Of a stretch of DNA of 64,000 bases, positions 1 to 11,107 are shown in pieces. Both the position numbers and the translations under genes were made by a program. The notes under the pieces are model-generated. The model was not told the origin of the DNA and made no database searches. It worked only from the letters and a program-made list of their open reading frames with translations. Within the stretch, counting starts at the first letter, position 1. Every line of letters begins with the position of its first letter. The DNA comes from Tragulus kanchil (taxonomy: Eukaryota; Chordata; Mammalia; Artiodactyla; Tragulidae): contig JAIOJX010000004.1 of assembly GCA_022376925.1 (NCBI GenBank), forward strand, positions 1,984,001 to 2,048,000, in the 5' to 3' direction.

Positions 1-657
1 GGTGACCCACAGGTGTGGGATGGTGGTAGAGGTGGGAGAAAGCTCCAAGAGGAAGGAGAGATGTATACATAGAGCTGACTCACTTCCCTCCAGCAATCAA
101 CACAACACTGTAAACCAATTATCCTTCAATGAAAACAAAAGAAAAAATGCATTTACCTTAACATTTCCCTTCACTAAGAAATTATTTCAAGTATTCTCTG
201 AGGCCCTGCTTGTCCCTGTGCTTGGCAACACTTGCTCAAGTTCACAGCTTCCAGATACTGTGTTGAAGCAATGTTGGCAAGAGAAGACAGGGCCTGATTA
301 AAAAAAAAAAAAGATATTTCCCAAAAAATGATAATATACAAGATTCTATTCTGAGCACTGTGGTGGCTGCAGTAATGAGTTCAGTCCACGGCTCTGTGGT
401 GCCCTGCTGTGGGCAGACAAACATGCTCAATGGATGGTCACTGGATGAGGGCGTGGCTCTCATAAGCGGGGAGTGGGGTAAGAGGACGGATATCTCTTGA
501 ACACCTGCCATGTACCAGGACCCTATTGGGCATTCTAGGCCCAAAGGAAAGCAAGAGACAATCCTGGAAACAAAATTAAACCTAGCAGAGACAGGCCTGT
601 CCACAGCAAATGTAATACTATTTGCTAGGTGCTAGGGCGGAAGACCTCTTGAGCATC
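1..657. other. Unassigned intergenic sequence
   Basis: No gene is visible. A short stretch near 91-145 resembles the extreme 3' end of an artiodactyl L1 followed by an A-rich tail, but it is too short to be sure. The 99- and 120-residue open frames here overlap on opposite strands and show no family motif, so they look like chance frames. Confidence 0.5.
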
Positions 658-984
658 ACTTGGACTTCAAGGAGATTAAACCAGTCAGTCCCAAAGGAAA
701 TCAACATGAATTTTCATTGGAAGCACTGATGCTGAATCTGAAGCTCCAGTACTTTGGCCACCTGATGCAAAGAGCTAACTCATTAGAAAAGACCCTGATG
801 CTGGGAAAAATAAAAGGCAGAAGGAGAAGGGGATGACAGAGGATGAGATGTTTGGATGGCATCACTGAGTCAATGAACATGAGTTTGAGCAAGCTCTGGG
901 AGATGGTGAAGGACAGGGAAGCCTGGCATGCTGCAGTCCATGAGGTCTCAAAGAGTCAGACGTGACTGAGAGACTGAACAACAA
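658..984 (+). mobile_element. Bov-B (RTE) LINE, 3' end fragment
   Basis: The stretch matches the well-known 3' terminal region of the ruminant Bov-B LINE: the segment around an 'actttggccacctgatgcaa' core, the 'gaccctgatgctggga' run, the 'gatggcatcactgagtcaatg' block, and an end in 'agagtcagacgtgactgag'. It is 5'-truncated, as most Bov-B copies are. Sequence divergence suggests moderate age. It carries no reverse transcriptase. It is one of the markers that place the window in a ruminant. Confidence 0.85.
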
Positions 985-1813
985 AGGAGAAGGCCATGAG
1001 TGCCAGAGAATGGTGCTCGGCCTGGCCTGGAGGTCAGAGAAACCTTCTTGAAGGAAATGTTACCCAGGCTGAGTTATGAGAAATGAGAATGACAGAGCAG
1101 AACGGATATTCTAGATGACAACCAGAGGTATGAGAGCTGGTAGGAAGCACAGCAACTGGGCTTCACTAAAGTATCAAGGAAAAGGCAGGCAGTAGCAGAG
1201 AATGAGACTGTAGTCAGAGTCAGGGACTGGGAAATGAAGGGCCCTCGTGGTGGGCATACTCACAAGCTGCCTTGACCCTGCTGCCCAGCCGACAGCTCCC
1301 ACAGCTCGGTCTCAGCTATAGAGATCCATGGAGCCTGGGTCTCCACCAGCAATGGAGAGAGCCAGGCGTTTTCAACCCAGTAGAGGGTGAGGCTGAAGGG
1401 TAACTTTCACTCCCAAGCTCCCTATCTGGATGTCTGAGATTCCATCAGGCCTGCTTGACTTCTTTCCCTGCCCACTCCAACTTCCTCCCATTTCTTTTCA
1501 CAGGTGTTGACCCCATATCAACATCTCACACCCCAACCTCCATCCCCATGCCTGCTTCCAGGGAACACAGCCTGCCGTAGCCTGGGATGACAAACTAGGG
1601 ATTGGACAATGTTCCACCACCATAGCATTCAATCATGCTTCCTTTGAAACACAGACATTCCAGGTATGGGTTTATACAGATTCTAACATTCTTCAATGTA
1701 TATAGGCTACCGAGTCCATAACTTGTGAAGAATTCTCAGAGAACTGCCTGGAACTAGTTATAAATTCCTTTACTCCCTCTCACTCTCAATGTGGACATCT
1801 TCCTCATCACCTA
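985..1813. other. Unassigned intergenic sequence
   Basis: No open frame of note, no recognisable repeat and no RNA gene were seen. Composition is ordinary for mammalian non-coding DNA. Confidence 0.5.
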
Positions 1814-2040
1814 TGTGTGCATGCACACTAAGTTGCTTCAGTCGTTTCTGACTCTTTGTGACCCCATAGACTGTGGCCCTCCATGCTCCTCTGTCCATGG
1901 GATGCTCCAGGCAAGAATACTGGAGTGGGTTGCTATGCCCTCCTCCAGAGGATCTTCCTGACCCAGGGATTGAACCCATGTCTCTTATGTCTCCTGCATT
2001 GGCAGGCATGTTCTTTACCATTAGTGTCACCTAGGAAGCC
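1814..2040 (-). mobile_element. Bov-A2/Bov-tA type SINE, reverse orientation
   Basis: Read on the minus strand this is the standard ruminant SINE. On the plus strand it reads as 'agttgcttcagtcg', then 'tgactctttgtgacccca', 'ggcaagaatactggagtggg', 'gacccagggattgaaccc', then a terminal 'aggaagcc'. The 86-residue minus-strand frame across it is the usual translation of this SINE, not a gene. Confidence 0.88.
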
Positions 2041-2911
2041 TTCTCATATTTCCATATAAAAGAACTTAATCTTGAAAACACTCCTGCCATCTTTCTTCCC
2101 ACAACTCTTCTCATAGGAAGAAGAGGGGACTTACCTGACTGGTCAGTGTAGAAGAGATTCAAGGTTATGGGTGCACCCTCACTTCTACTTGGACAGAAAG
2201 GGGATTGCTGCAGGTCTGTGCCTGATGCCATGCAGGAAGCTTGGGGCCAGTTCTGTACCTGCTGGGAAGCCTTTGGTGGTCCTGCCCTGCCAGGCACTGG
2301 TGAGATGCATCAGCACACCCATTTGGCTCCACAGCTAAGCAGTAGCCCCCAACCCAATCAGTGGTAATACTGACATCTCAATCTTCATCTTCCTCACACT
2401 AAGTTCTCAGCTTGGCCAGGGAAAAGGGATGCTCTTTTTCAAGTCCTCTATAATACCTCAACGCTCACAATCCAACAGTTTTAAATGTCTCAATGTATCC
2501 ATTTCACAGCACTCAAAGAACATCAGTTACTGCCATGTAAAGCAAATAAATACTCAAATAAGTGCATGTTAATGTGGATTAACAAGATACAATCCCATCA
2601 AGAGGAACTGTAAGTCAGGGGAAGGCTCTACCTGCACACACTAGGCATGATGGGCAGAAGTTTCCATTTAAAGACTGCTCCAAATTGCATAATTTTGCCT
2701 TAGTGGTGAGCCACAGCATATTCATATGAAGGAGAAGTCAATGAAAACCTCAGGTATTTTGTGTTAGGAATTTGGCCAAATATTTTGAGTGTGAGGACCT
2801 ACAGAGAACCTTCTCTAAAAAGGTTAAAGGTTTTTCACCTCTAATGTAGGTGAAAAACAAACAAACAAAACATCAGACAGGCATCTTTCTTCAATCATTA
2901 ACTAGAAGGTT
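2041..2911. other. Unassigned intergenic sequence
   Basis: No gene or clear repeat. Two overlapping open frames of 66 and 88 residues on opposite strands near 2031-2367 have no recognisable family and look like chance. Confidence 0.45.
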
Positions 2912-3144
2912 AGCAGAGTGGTAGACTTCCCTGGTGGCTCAGAAGTAAGGAATCTATCTGCATTGCAGAGATGCAGGCTGAATATCTGGTTCAGGAAGAG
3001 CCCCTAGAGAAGGAAATGGCAACCTATTCCAGTATTCTTGCCTGGGGGATCCCATGGACAGAGGAGCATGGTGGGCTACTGTCCATGGGGTCTATATGAG
3101 TCAGACACAACTTAGCAACTAAATAACAACAAAGCAGAGTGGTA
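2912..3144 (+). mobile_element. Bov-tA SINE with target duplication
   Basis: The element begins 'gacttccctggtggctcag' and runs through 'ggcaacctattccagtattc' to 'gagtcagacacaacttagca'. A perfect 12-bp direct repeat, agcagagtggta, flanks it at 2912-2923 and 3133-3144, so the insertion boundaries are 2924-3132. The tRNA-derived head and the Bov-A body are both present. Confidence 0.92.
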
Positions 3145-3149
3145 AGGTA

Positions 3150-3330
3150 TCAGCTTAAAGAGCATAGGACGTGAAGTCCATAGACCTTATTCCTGACCCT
3201 AGTTACCATCACAGACTCTAAAAGACCACAGTCGAGTCATTTTAAATCTCTCCGCTTCAGTTTCCATGTGTGTAAAATGGCCAGGAGAGCACCTGATCTG
3301 TTCTGCTCACAGGGTATTATGACGATCTCA
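3150..3330 (+). repeat. MIR fragment
   Basis: A degenerate MIR core is visible: 'gtcgagtcattttaaatctc' followed by 'cttcagtttccatgtgtgta' and 'aatgg'. This is the usual order of the ancient mammalian MIR in plus orientation. Highly diverged. Confidence 0.55.
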
Positions 3331-3926
3331 GACGATGCTTTATTATTAAATCATACTAAAGGATAAAATTTGCTGGGTGCTAAAGAGGATGCTTTGGTCC
3401 TCACACCTTTAGCTCCTGCAAAGCTGCCTTGTTTGTACTGCTTGACAGACATCACTCCAAAGTGACCATCTCTTTTAAAATATGAAGAGTGAGAACAAAT
3501 ATGAAGAATTGAGAGTGAGAGGCAGGGGTTTGATCGCCCTCACGACCCCCCCTTTCCCATCCCCTATGCCCCTACCTTCCAGTTTCTCTCTCTCCCTGCA
3601 GCGGCTCCACATTCTGGGTGCATTCCAAAACTTCTGGCAGCAGAATCCTGCCAGAGCAGCGCGGGATCCTCCTCAAAGCACGGTCCCCTATCGTTCAGGA
3701 GCCACAGGGGACTTAGATGAGAAGAGGTCAGCATGTGTGGAGGATGCTGGTGACTAGCAAGAGACCATTACTTGGGGGTAGGATTTCCAGGCATTTTAGG
3801 GAGGGACAGTGTGTCTTAAGATGGTAACTGGAGGGGACTGAAGGGAGGGAGCTGAGATACTGAGGTTTCTGAGCAGAGAGGGGCAGAGACATGAGGCCAA
3901 TATCCTTCCACGTCAGCATCCTTCCA
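3331..3926. other. Unassigned; contains an exon-like splice acceptor context
   Basis: There is a long pyrimidine tract followed by CAG ending at about 3600, then a 125-bp G/C-rich open stretch to about 3725 ending in AG|GT. The 91-residue frame across it matches no family that I recognise. It could be a chance splice-like context. No neighbouring exon of the same kind was seen. Confidence 0.2.
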
Positions 3927-3932
3927 GACATC
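3927..3932. repeat. ERV target site duplication, 5' copy
   Basis: The hexamer gacatc lies directly before the 5' LTR TG dinucleotide. The same hexamer lies directly after the CA that ends the 3' LTR (10598-10603). A 6-bp duplication is typical of class II (beta-like) elements. Confidence 0.7.
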
Positions 3933-4470
3933 TGTGGGGAAACAAACCAGTGCAGGTTTTTGCAGCTTTGGGCGAGTCAGGAGAAAAACATCCTGGAAAT
4001 TAAAAGACTAAGACAAAAACAAGTTGATTCTATTCACATGGACTCATTAACTGGGGTCATACTTATCATCAAGAGGTGGGAGATCTGCTGTGGACTTTAG
4101 AACGCCGGATCAGTGCACGTTAGAACTCTGTGTGTGCACATGGAACAGACTCCTTAAATTCTTGTGGGTCTAGTTGCACCCCAGCTGCAGTGCACCCTGT
4201 CCATTAAGGAGATAATGTAAGCAACTTAGAGTCATGAGAGTAATTATTGATCAGGGCAGTGAGTGGGTCCCAGCCCGTGCTAATATCATTCCCTGTAAAC
4301 ACCTGGATGCTTAAGCTCTCAATAAAAGCGGACTGGTGGCTGTGAGGCCCAAGAGGTCTTGAGCCTCAGCCCTCTCCACGTTCCCATCCTTTCTCTTTGT
4401 CTGTATGTGTATTTCTTAATGTCTCATCACAACCACTATTCTCTGTGCACCCCGCTGACATGCTACGGCA
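3933..4470 (+). repeat. ERV 5' LTR
   Basis: It begins with TG (3933) directly after the gacatc duplication. It contains a polyadenylation signal AATAAA at 4321-4326, then a T/C-rich region. It ends either at CA 4460 or at CA 4470, just before the primer binding site. The length, about 530-540 bp, fits a beta-like LTR. No convincing TATA box was seen. From 4118 onward the LTR is repeated at 5213-5565 by a tandem duplication. Confidence 0.65.
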
Positions 4471-6283
4471 AATGGCACCCAACGTGGGGCTCAAGCCCTG
4501 GGACCAGAATAGTGAAGGCTCATGGAAAGCGAAATTTGTACATATCAATGTGACAAGAGGAGCCATGAGTGATTGAGGTCTCTGACAGATTCCTGCTGGT
4601 AGGTGACCCTCTCGGGAAACAGCTGGGTAGTGTAGAGGGAGCTCCAAACCTTCAGAACAATACTACCCATGCCCATGTATGTCTTCTAAGACAGCTCTGG
4701 GAAGCAGGAAAAGTGGAAACTAGTGAAGGGCAGCTATTGGAGCTTTTGTAAACTATAAGTATATTTTAAAAGGTACTTGCTATGAAACTATGACTATGAA
4801 AAGAAAAGATGATATTCTTCAGATTCCAGAGAAAGCTGGGTAAAATAAAATCTTTCTAAAAATTATAAAACTGGTTCTTTTTGTACATGGAGTTAGGAGA
4901 AAGCTGGCTTGTTTAAAAAAAGAAAGAAAGAAAAAGAAATAGGAAAAAGAACAACAAAATTTCTTTTGAGTTCTGACCCTGCTTGAAAAACAAAAACTTG
5001 CCTAGAAAAAACCTGAAGTTAACACTTATCATATCTTTGAAACACAGCCCACTCTGCCTAAGACTCCAGCAATAAGCAAATTAAGAGAACTTCAAGCCAA
5101 AGGAAAACAAAGAGGAGGTGGCAAAGAGACCCTTTACATTTCAAGCAGAAATTCTGAGATCTCTGTTCAGATTTATGTATAGCTTAGATGTGTCATCTAG
5201 ATACGGCAACACCGTTAGAACTCTGTGTGTGCACATGGAACAGACTCCTTAAATTCTTGTGGGTCTAGTTGCACCCCAGCTGCAGTGCACCCTGTCCATT
5301 AAGGAGATAATGTAAGCAACTTAGAGTCATGAGAGTAATTATTGATCAGGGCAGTGAGTGGGTCCCAGCCCGTGCTAATATCATTCCCTGTAAACACCTG
5401 GATGCTTAAGCTCTCAATAAAAGCGGACTGGTGGCTGTGAGGCCCAAGAGGTCTTGAGCCTCAGCCCTCTCCACGTTCCCATCCTTTCTCTTTGTCTGTA
5501 TGTGTATTTCTTAATGTCTCATCACAACCACTATTCTCTGTGCACCCCGCTGACATGCTACGGCAAATGGCACCCAACGTGGGGCTCAAGCCCTGGGACC
5601 AGAATAGTGAAGGCTCATGGAAAGCGAAATTTGTACATATCAATGTGACAAGAGGAGCCATGAGTGATTGAGGTCTCTGACAGATTCCTGCTGGTAGGTG
5701 ACCCTCTCGGGAAACAGCTGGGTAGTGTAGAGGGAGCTCCAAACCTTCAGAACAATACTACCCATGCCCATGTATGTCTTCTAAGACAGCTCTGGGAAGC
5801 AGGAAAAGTGGAAACTAGTGAAGGGCAGCTATTGGAGCTTTTGTAAACTATAAGTATATTTTAAAAGGTACTTGCTATGAAACTATGACTATGAAAAGAA
5901 AAGATGATATTCTTCAGATTCCAGAGAAAGCTGGGTAAAATAAAATCTTTCTAAAAATTATAAAACTGGTTCTTTTTGTACATGGAGTTAGGAGAAAGCT
6001 GGCTTGTTTAAAAAAAGAAAGAAAGAAAAAGAAATAGGAAAAAGAACAACAAAATTTCTTTTGAGTTCTGACCCTGCTTGAAAAACAAAAACTTGCCTAG
6101 AAAAAACCTGAAGTTAACACTTATCATATCTTTGAAACACAGCCCACTCTGCCTAAGACTCCAGCAATAAGCAAATTAAGAGAACTTCAAGCCAAAGGAA
6201 AACAAAGAGGAGGTGGCAAAGAGACCCTTTACATTTCAAGCAGAAAATTCTGAGATCTCTGTTCAGATTTATGTATAGCTTAG
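4118..6283. repeat. Tandem duplication D1 (unit about 1.07 kb)
   Basis: Copy A is 4118-5187 and copy B is 5213-6283, offset 1095. They are nearly identical, with one extra A in copy B at a short A run. Between them lies a 25-bp spacer (5188-5212). The unit covers the 3' part of the ERV LTR, the primer binding site and the start of the interior. Confidence 0.95.
4473..4490 (+). promoter_or_regulatory. Retroviral primer binding site (lysine tRNA type)
   Basis: The 18 bases tggcacccaacgtggggc sit two bases after the LTR and match the lysine-tRNA primer site used by betaretroviruses with one difference (A for G at position 5). A second copy at 5568-5585 is produced by the tandem duplication, not by a second provirus. 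Confidence 0.8.
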
Positions 6284-8358
6284 TGTGTATCTCTGGCCAG
6301 ATTCGTGTATGTCTCAGTGTGTGCCTTTTTGTCTTTAGATAATATTGCTGAAGTTATTTTGACAATGAGCTCTATTTAATTTGCCTAAAGAAAAGTAAGT
6401 GCTTACAAGTCAAATAATTCTAAATTCAGAAAAGGTTAGCCTAAATGAATTTCAGGTTCACATGAACTAGGAAATATTCAATATTAAATACCTGGTATTA
6501 ATATTTATTCTAATATAGACATGTCTGAGTCATTAACATTAAGCAGAATATTTTCATTATGCCTAGATTTAATATAAGTTAAATATTACTATATCTGTTT
6601 CAGGTTTTGTCAACAAGGAGAGTAGCTCAAGAGAAAAAATCTTCTAAAAATTGTAATGAAAATATGGGCTTTTAAATGGACTCTATTGGGAATAGATGTC
6701 TATTGGGGATGTCTATCTAAAATAGTCTCTCCAGCTTGAGGTGGCTTGGATTTCTGAGGGTTATGCTAAACTAGGCGATGGAAGTCTATTAGATAGCTAG
6801 GTTATTTCCAAATGGAATAGAGTTTTTGTTGAATACTAATTTCCTCTCACAGAAAAAAGATTTGGGGCTATTAATATTTAGTGCCACCCAGAAATATTTT
6901 CTATAAGCAAATGCTTTTGAAAATTATCCCTGGTATTTCTGCTTACCAATTTATGAAATGCTAGTTCTTCGTTACTTGGGGAAGGTAGGATGTGTGTTTT
7001 CAATCAAAAAGGTATAAGGAATGGGGTTTCATTTTATGAAAAAGTGCATCTGACTTAACAAATGGCTGTTTCAGGATGGAAAAGCAAAGTAATAGGTACA
7101 GAAAGTGATAAGAATGTTTGTGAAAAGTGGACTCTGAAAAGAATTTTGTGCATGGTTAAGAGTGATTATGTTTGCAATAGATTTGATTGAAATTGCCTTT
7201 GAATGCATTTGAAAGTAATCTGGTACAAAAATTTAAATCTGGCTTTTCTCTCTGTTAGCAGGTCACCCAGAGAACTGCAAGACAAAGTGAAACAAAGAGG
7301 AGGTGGCAAAGAGACCCTTTACATTTCAAGCAGAAAATTCTGAGATCTCTGTTCAGATTTATGTATAGCTTAGTGTGTATCTCTGGCCAGATTCGTGTAT
7401 GTCTCAGTGTGTGCCTTTTTGTCTTTAGATAATATTGCTGAAGTTATTTTGACAATGAGCTCTATTTAATTTGCCTAAAGAAAAGTAAGTGCTTACAAGT
7501 CAAATAATTCTAAATTCAGAAAAGGTTAGCCTAAATGAATTTCAGGTTCACATGAACTAGGAAATATTCAATATTAAATACCTGGTATTAATATTTATTC
7601 TAATATAGACATGTCTGAGTCATTAACATTAAGCAGAATATTTTCATTATGCCTAGATTTAATATAAGTTAAATATTACTATATCTGTTTCAGGTTTTGT
7701 CAACAAGGAGAGTAGCTCAAGAGAAAAAATCTTCTAAAAATTGTAATGAAAATATGGGCTTTTAAATGGACTCTATTGGGAATAGATGTCTATTGGGGAT
7801 GTCTATCTAAAATAGTCTCTCCAGCTTGAGGTGGCTTGGATTTCTGAGGGTTATGCTAAACTAGGCGATGGAAGTCTATTAGATAGCTAGGTTATTTCCA
7901 AATGGAATAGAGTTTTTGTTGAATACTAATTTCCTCTCACAGAAAAAAAGATTTGGGGCTATTAATATTTAGTGCCACCCAGAAATATTTTCTATAAGCA
8001 AATGCTTTTGAAAATTATCCCTGGTATTTCTGCTTACCAATTTATGAAATGCTAGTTCTTCGTTACTTGGGGAAGGTAGGATGTGTGTTTTCAATCAAAA
8101 AGGTATAAGGAATGGGGTTTCATTTTATGAAAAAGTGCATCTGACTTAACAAATGGCTGTTTCAGGATGGAAAAGCAAAGTAATAGGTACAGAAAGTGAT
8201 AAGAATGTTTGTGAAAAGTGGACTCTGAAAAGAATTTTGTGCATGGTTAAGAGTGATTATGTTTGCAATAGATTTGATTGAAATTGCCTTTGAATGCATT
8301 TGAAAGTAATCTGGTACAAAAATTTAAATCTGGCTTTTCTCTCTGTTAGCAGGTCACC
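6179..8358. repeat. Tandem duplication D2 (unit about 1.09 kb)
   Basis: Copy A is 6179-7268 and copy B is 7269-8358, offset 1090. The first about 30 bases of copy B carry several mismatches to copy A and then identity becomes almost complete, as if copy B began with error-rich sequence. Copy A starts inside copy B of the previous duplication, so about 105 bp occurs three times (5083, 6179 and 7269). Confidence 0.95.
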
Positions 8359-9013
8359 CTTTCTGACTGAGTGTTCTAAACCTTTTTGTTATTTGCTGAC
8401 AGGACATCCTAAATCATTCTAATAAAACACTTTTGACTTCCAGCTAACTTTGGGTTGCTTTAATGAAGTTCATGTTGTATGTTAAATTACACAAAAATAT
8501 TGTCAGATAATAAGTCTCTAAATGTTACTAATATGGATAGCCTAGAAACTATATGGACATCCTAAAATTCTGATATGTTCAGGTAAAATCAGTTGTAATT
8601 ATACTTACTATTTTAAAATGTTGTCATAGCAGCAACCAAGTTTTTCAAAAATGGTTCATTCCTCTTCAAGAAGATCAATAGAAAGGACTCTTGGAATACA
8701 AGCTTCTGAACTGGATAACACTCTTGGAATATCAGCTTTTGAACTGGGGAAGAACTTAAAGGATTCTAATGGAAAACCTGATGATTTCACAAAAGTTAAA
8801 AAACGGACTGAATGAACTGGCAAATATGCTCTGATTATGACTTAATATTAATTTTGTAAACTTACACTTTGTAAACCAATTGAAACATTTATCTTTTCTG
8901 TCTGACCACTGCAGAGACTGGAAACTCTTAGTTTCCAGTGACTTCATCAAATTAGGAAGGTTATCTCACTAACAGGTACAGAAGTCTCAAGGAACTTTGG
9001 AGTAGTTTTTGAT

Positions 9014-9234
9014 AAAATGAGGGTGATTGGGCTTCCATGTTGGTCCAGTGGGTAGAGTTCGCCTTGCAGTGCAAGGGGCACCGATTCGATCCCTGGCCCT
9101 GGAAGACCCCACATGCTGTGGAGCTGCTGGACCAAACATGCGCTCAAAGCTGGTGCTCTGCAAGAATAAAGATGTATGAAAATAAGTAAGAAACCAATAA
9201 AAGAGGCCAAAATTTTTTTTAAAAGAGGGTGATT
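9014..9234 (+). mobile_element. tRNA-derived SINE (short form) inside the ERV
   Basis: It starts 'gggcttccatgttggtccag', has a B-box-like 'cgattcgatccc', and ends in an A/T-rich tail. Target duplications agggtgatt (with A-rich flank) lie at 9014-9028 and 9221-9234; in the second copy (10117-10337) the 3' repeat matches exactly. The middle 'gctggtgctctgcaa' links it to the longer SINEs elsewhere in the window. Inserted after the retroviral element. Confidence 0.8.
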
Positions 9235-10116
9235 TTAAAGAGAAGAAAGATGTTTCAATGAATGTTAAATCCCAGTTTGTTTCCTGAATGGTTCTTTGCT
9301 GTTAGGGTGTATTAATGAAAACTTAATTGAATTCTAACAGCTGGAGGCTTAAGTTTTGCAAAAGGTAACAATAGAATTGATTGAAATTGCCTTTGAATGC
9401 ATTTGAAAGTAATCTGGTACAAAAATTTAAATCTGGCTTTTCTCTCTGTTAGCAGGTCACCCTTTCTGACTGAGTGTTCTAAACCTTTTTGTTATTTGCT
9501 GACAGGACATCCTAAATCATTCTAATAAAACACTTTTGACTTCCAGCTAACTTTGGGTTGCTTTAATGAAGTTCATGTTGTATGTTAAATTACACAAAAA
9601 TATTGTCAGATAATAAGTCTCTAAATGTTACTAATATGGATAGCCTAGAAACTATATGGACATCCTAAAATTCTGATATGTTCAGGTAAAATCAGTTGTA
9701 ATTATACTTACTATTTTAAAATGTTGTCATAGCAGCAACCAAGTTTTTCAAAAATGGTTCATTCCTCTTCAAGAAGATCAATAGAAAGGACTCTTGGAAT
9801 ACAAGCTTCTGAACTGGATAACACTCTTGGAATATCAGCTTTTGAACTGGGGAAGAACTTAAAGGATTCTAATGGAAAACCTGATGATTTCACAAAAGTT
9901 AAAAAACGGACTGAATGAACTGGCAAATATGCTCTGATTATGACTTAATATTAATTTTGTAAACTTACACTTTGTAAACCAATTGAAACATTTATCTTTT
10001 CTGTCTGACCACTGCAGAGACTGGAAACTCTTAGTTTCCAGTGACTTCATCAAATTAGGAAGGTTATCTCACTAACAGGTACAGAAGTCTCAAGGAACTT
10101 TGGAGTAGTTTTTGAT

Positions 10117-10337
10117 AAAATGAGGGTGATTGGGCTTCCATGTTGGTCCAGTGGGTAGAGTTCGCCTTGCAGTGCAAGGGGCACCGATTCGATCCCTGGC
10201 CCTGGAAGACCCCACATGCTGTGGAGCTGCTGGACCAAACATGCGCTCAAAGCTGGTGCTCTGCAAGAATAAAGATGTATGAAAATAAGTAAGAAACCAA
10301 TAAAAGAGGCCAAAATTTTTTTAAATGAGGGTGATTT
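10117..10337 (+). mobile_element. Second copy of the short SINE (via duplication D3)
   Basis: Identical in structure to the copy at 9014-9234 and present only because the surrounding 1.1-kb segment is duplicated. It is not an independent insertion, since flanks and target repeats are shared. Confidence 0.85.
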
Positions 10338-10439
10338 TAAAGAGAAGAAAGATGTTTCAATGAATGTTAAATCCCAGTTTGTTTCCTGAATGGTTCTTTG
10401 CTGTTAGGGTGTATTAATGAAAAACTTAATTGAATTCTA

Positions 10440-10597
10440 ACAGCTGGAGGCTTAAGTTTTCAATAAAATCAGACTGGTGAATGTGTTCAGGGTCTTGACC
10501 CAAGTGATCTTGAGACCCTGTTCCCATCTTTTCTCTCTCTCTCTCTCTGTATTTTCTTAATGTCTTGTCACACCCACTATCCCCTATGCACCCAGCA
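10440..10597 (+). repeat. ERV 3' LTR (partial, diverged)
   Basis: From 'ctggaggcttaag' through AATAAA (10462-10467) to the terminal AGCA, this aligns with the 3' part of the 5' LTR, with many substitutions and a (CT)n expansion. The U3 portion expected upstream is not recognisable, so the 3' LTR is truncated or belongs to a divergent subtype. It is followed directly by the gacatc duplication. Confidence 0.6.
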
Positions 10598-10603
10598 GAC
10601 ATC
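10598..10603. repeat. ERV target site duplication, 3' copy
   Basis: gacatc directly after the LTR terminal CA, matching 3927-3932. Confidence 0.7.
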
Positions 10604-11107
10604 TAGGAAAGCTTGGTTGGGGCACCTGGCAGCAGCAGTGGACTTGAAGATCTCTGCAGGACAATGCCCATAGCCTTGTCATTAAATGTGACAGTCCACA
10701 GGAGCACGGGATAACAGACCTTCCAGGCTGTGAAGTCCACCACCTTCTCTGTTTTTGCTATAAGTCTATGCCTTCCATACCATTATTTTTTAAATGACTT
10801 TACTTTTTTCCTTCAGGAAATTTGATTTTTAAAGAAAATTTTAAAACTCACTCTCTGTGGCAGAACCTTCTGATACTCACCCTTTTCAGTCCTGGTCCTT
10901 ACAGGCACATGGGAAAATTGTGCCCCAGTACCTCCCCCCAACCTCCACAGGCATTGCCTTGAGGTGTGTGGAGCCCCTGGTGGTTCTGGCCAACGGACTG
11001 TAGAGAAATGACTTAAGCATTCAATGAAACCAATGCAACAGATGGCTTTATTTATTAAAAACATAAAACTATTCTATATACTTTCTTTGTTTTCACATAC
11101 TCTCTAG
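10604..11107. other. Unassigned intergenic sequence
   Basis: No gene or clear repeat. An 83-residue minus-strand frame across 10813-11064 shows no family signature. Confidence 0.45.

Larger units (their letters stand above)
8266..10460. repeat. Tandem duplication D3 (unit about 1.09 kb)
   Basis: Copy A is 8266-9357 and copy B is 9369-10460, offset 1103. It contains a short tRNA-type SINE. Small differences lie in A or T runs near 9211 and 9322. It overlaps the end of the previous duplication, so about 93 bp occurs three times (7176, 8266 and 9369). Confidence 0.95.
3933..10597 (+). mobile_element. Class II endogenous retrovirus, non-coding interior
   Basis: The element runs from a 5' LTR starting TGTGGGG to a shortened 3' LTR ending AGCA, bounded by a 6-bp gacatc duplication. 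A primer binding site of lysine-tRNA type at 4473-4490 indicates a betaretrovirus-like class II origin. The interior is A/T-rich and shows no gag, pro, pol or env reading frame longer than about 90 residues, so it is either a non-autonomous element or a long-decayed one. Three tandem 1.1-kb duplications lie inside it. Collapsing them gives about 3.4 kb rather than 6.7 kb, shorter than a coding provirus. A tRNA-type SINE inserted into the interior at 9029. Family identity is inferred from the primer site and duplication size, not from proteins. Confidence 0.65.

Noticed and set aside
4118..6283. Two retroviral LTRs in tandem
   Set aside because: The second LTR-like copy lacks the LTR 5' end, starts mid-LTR at 5213 and carries the same interior, so it is duplication D1 rather than a second provirus or solo LTR.
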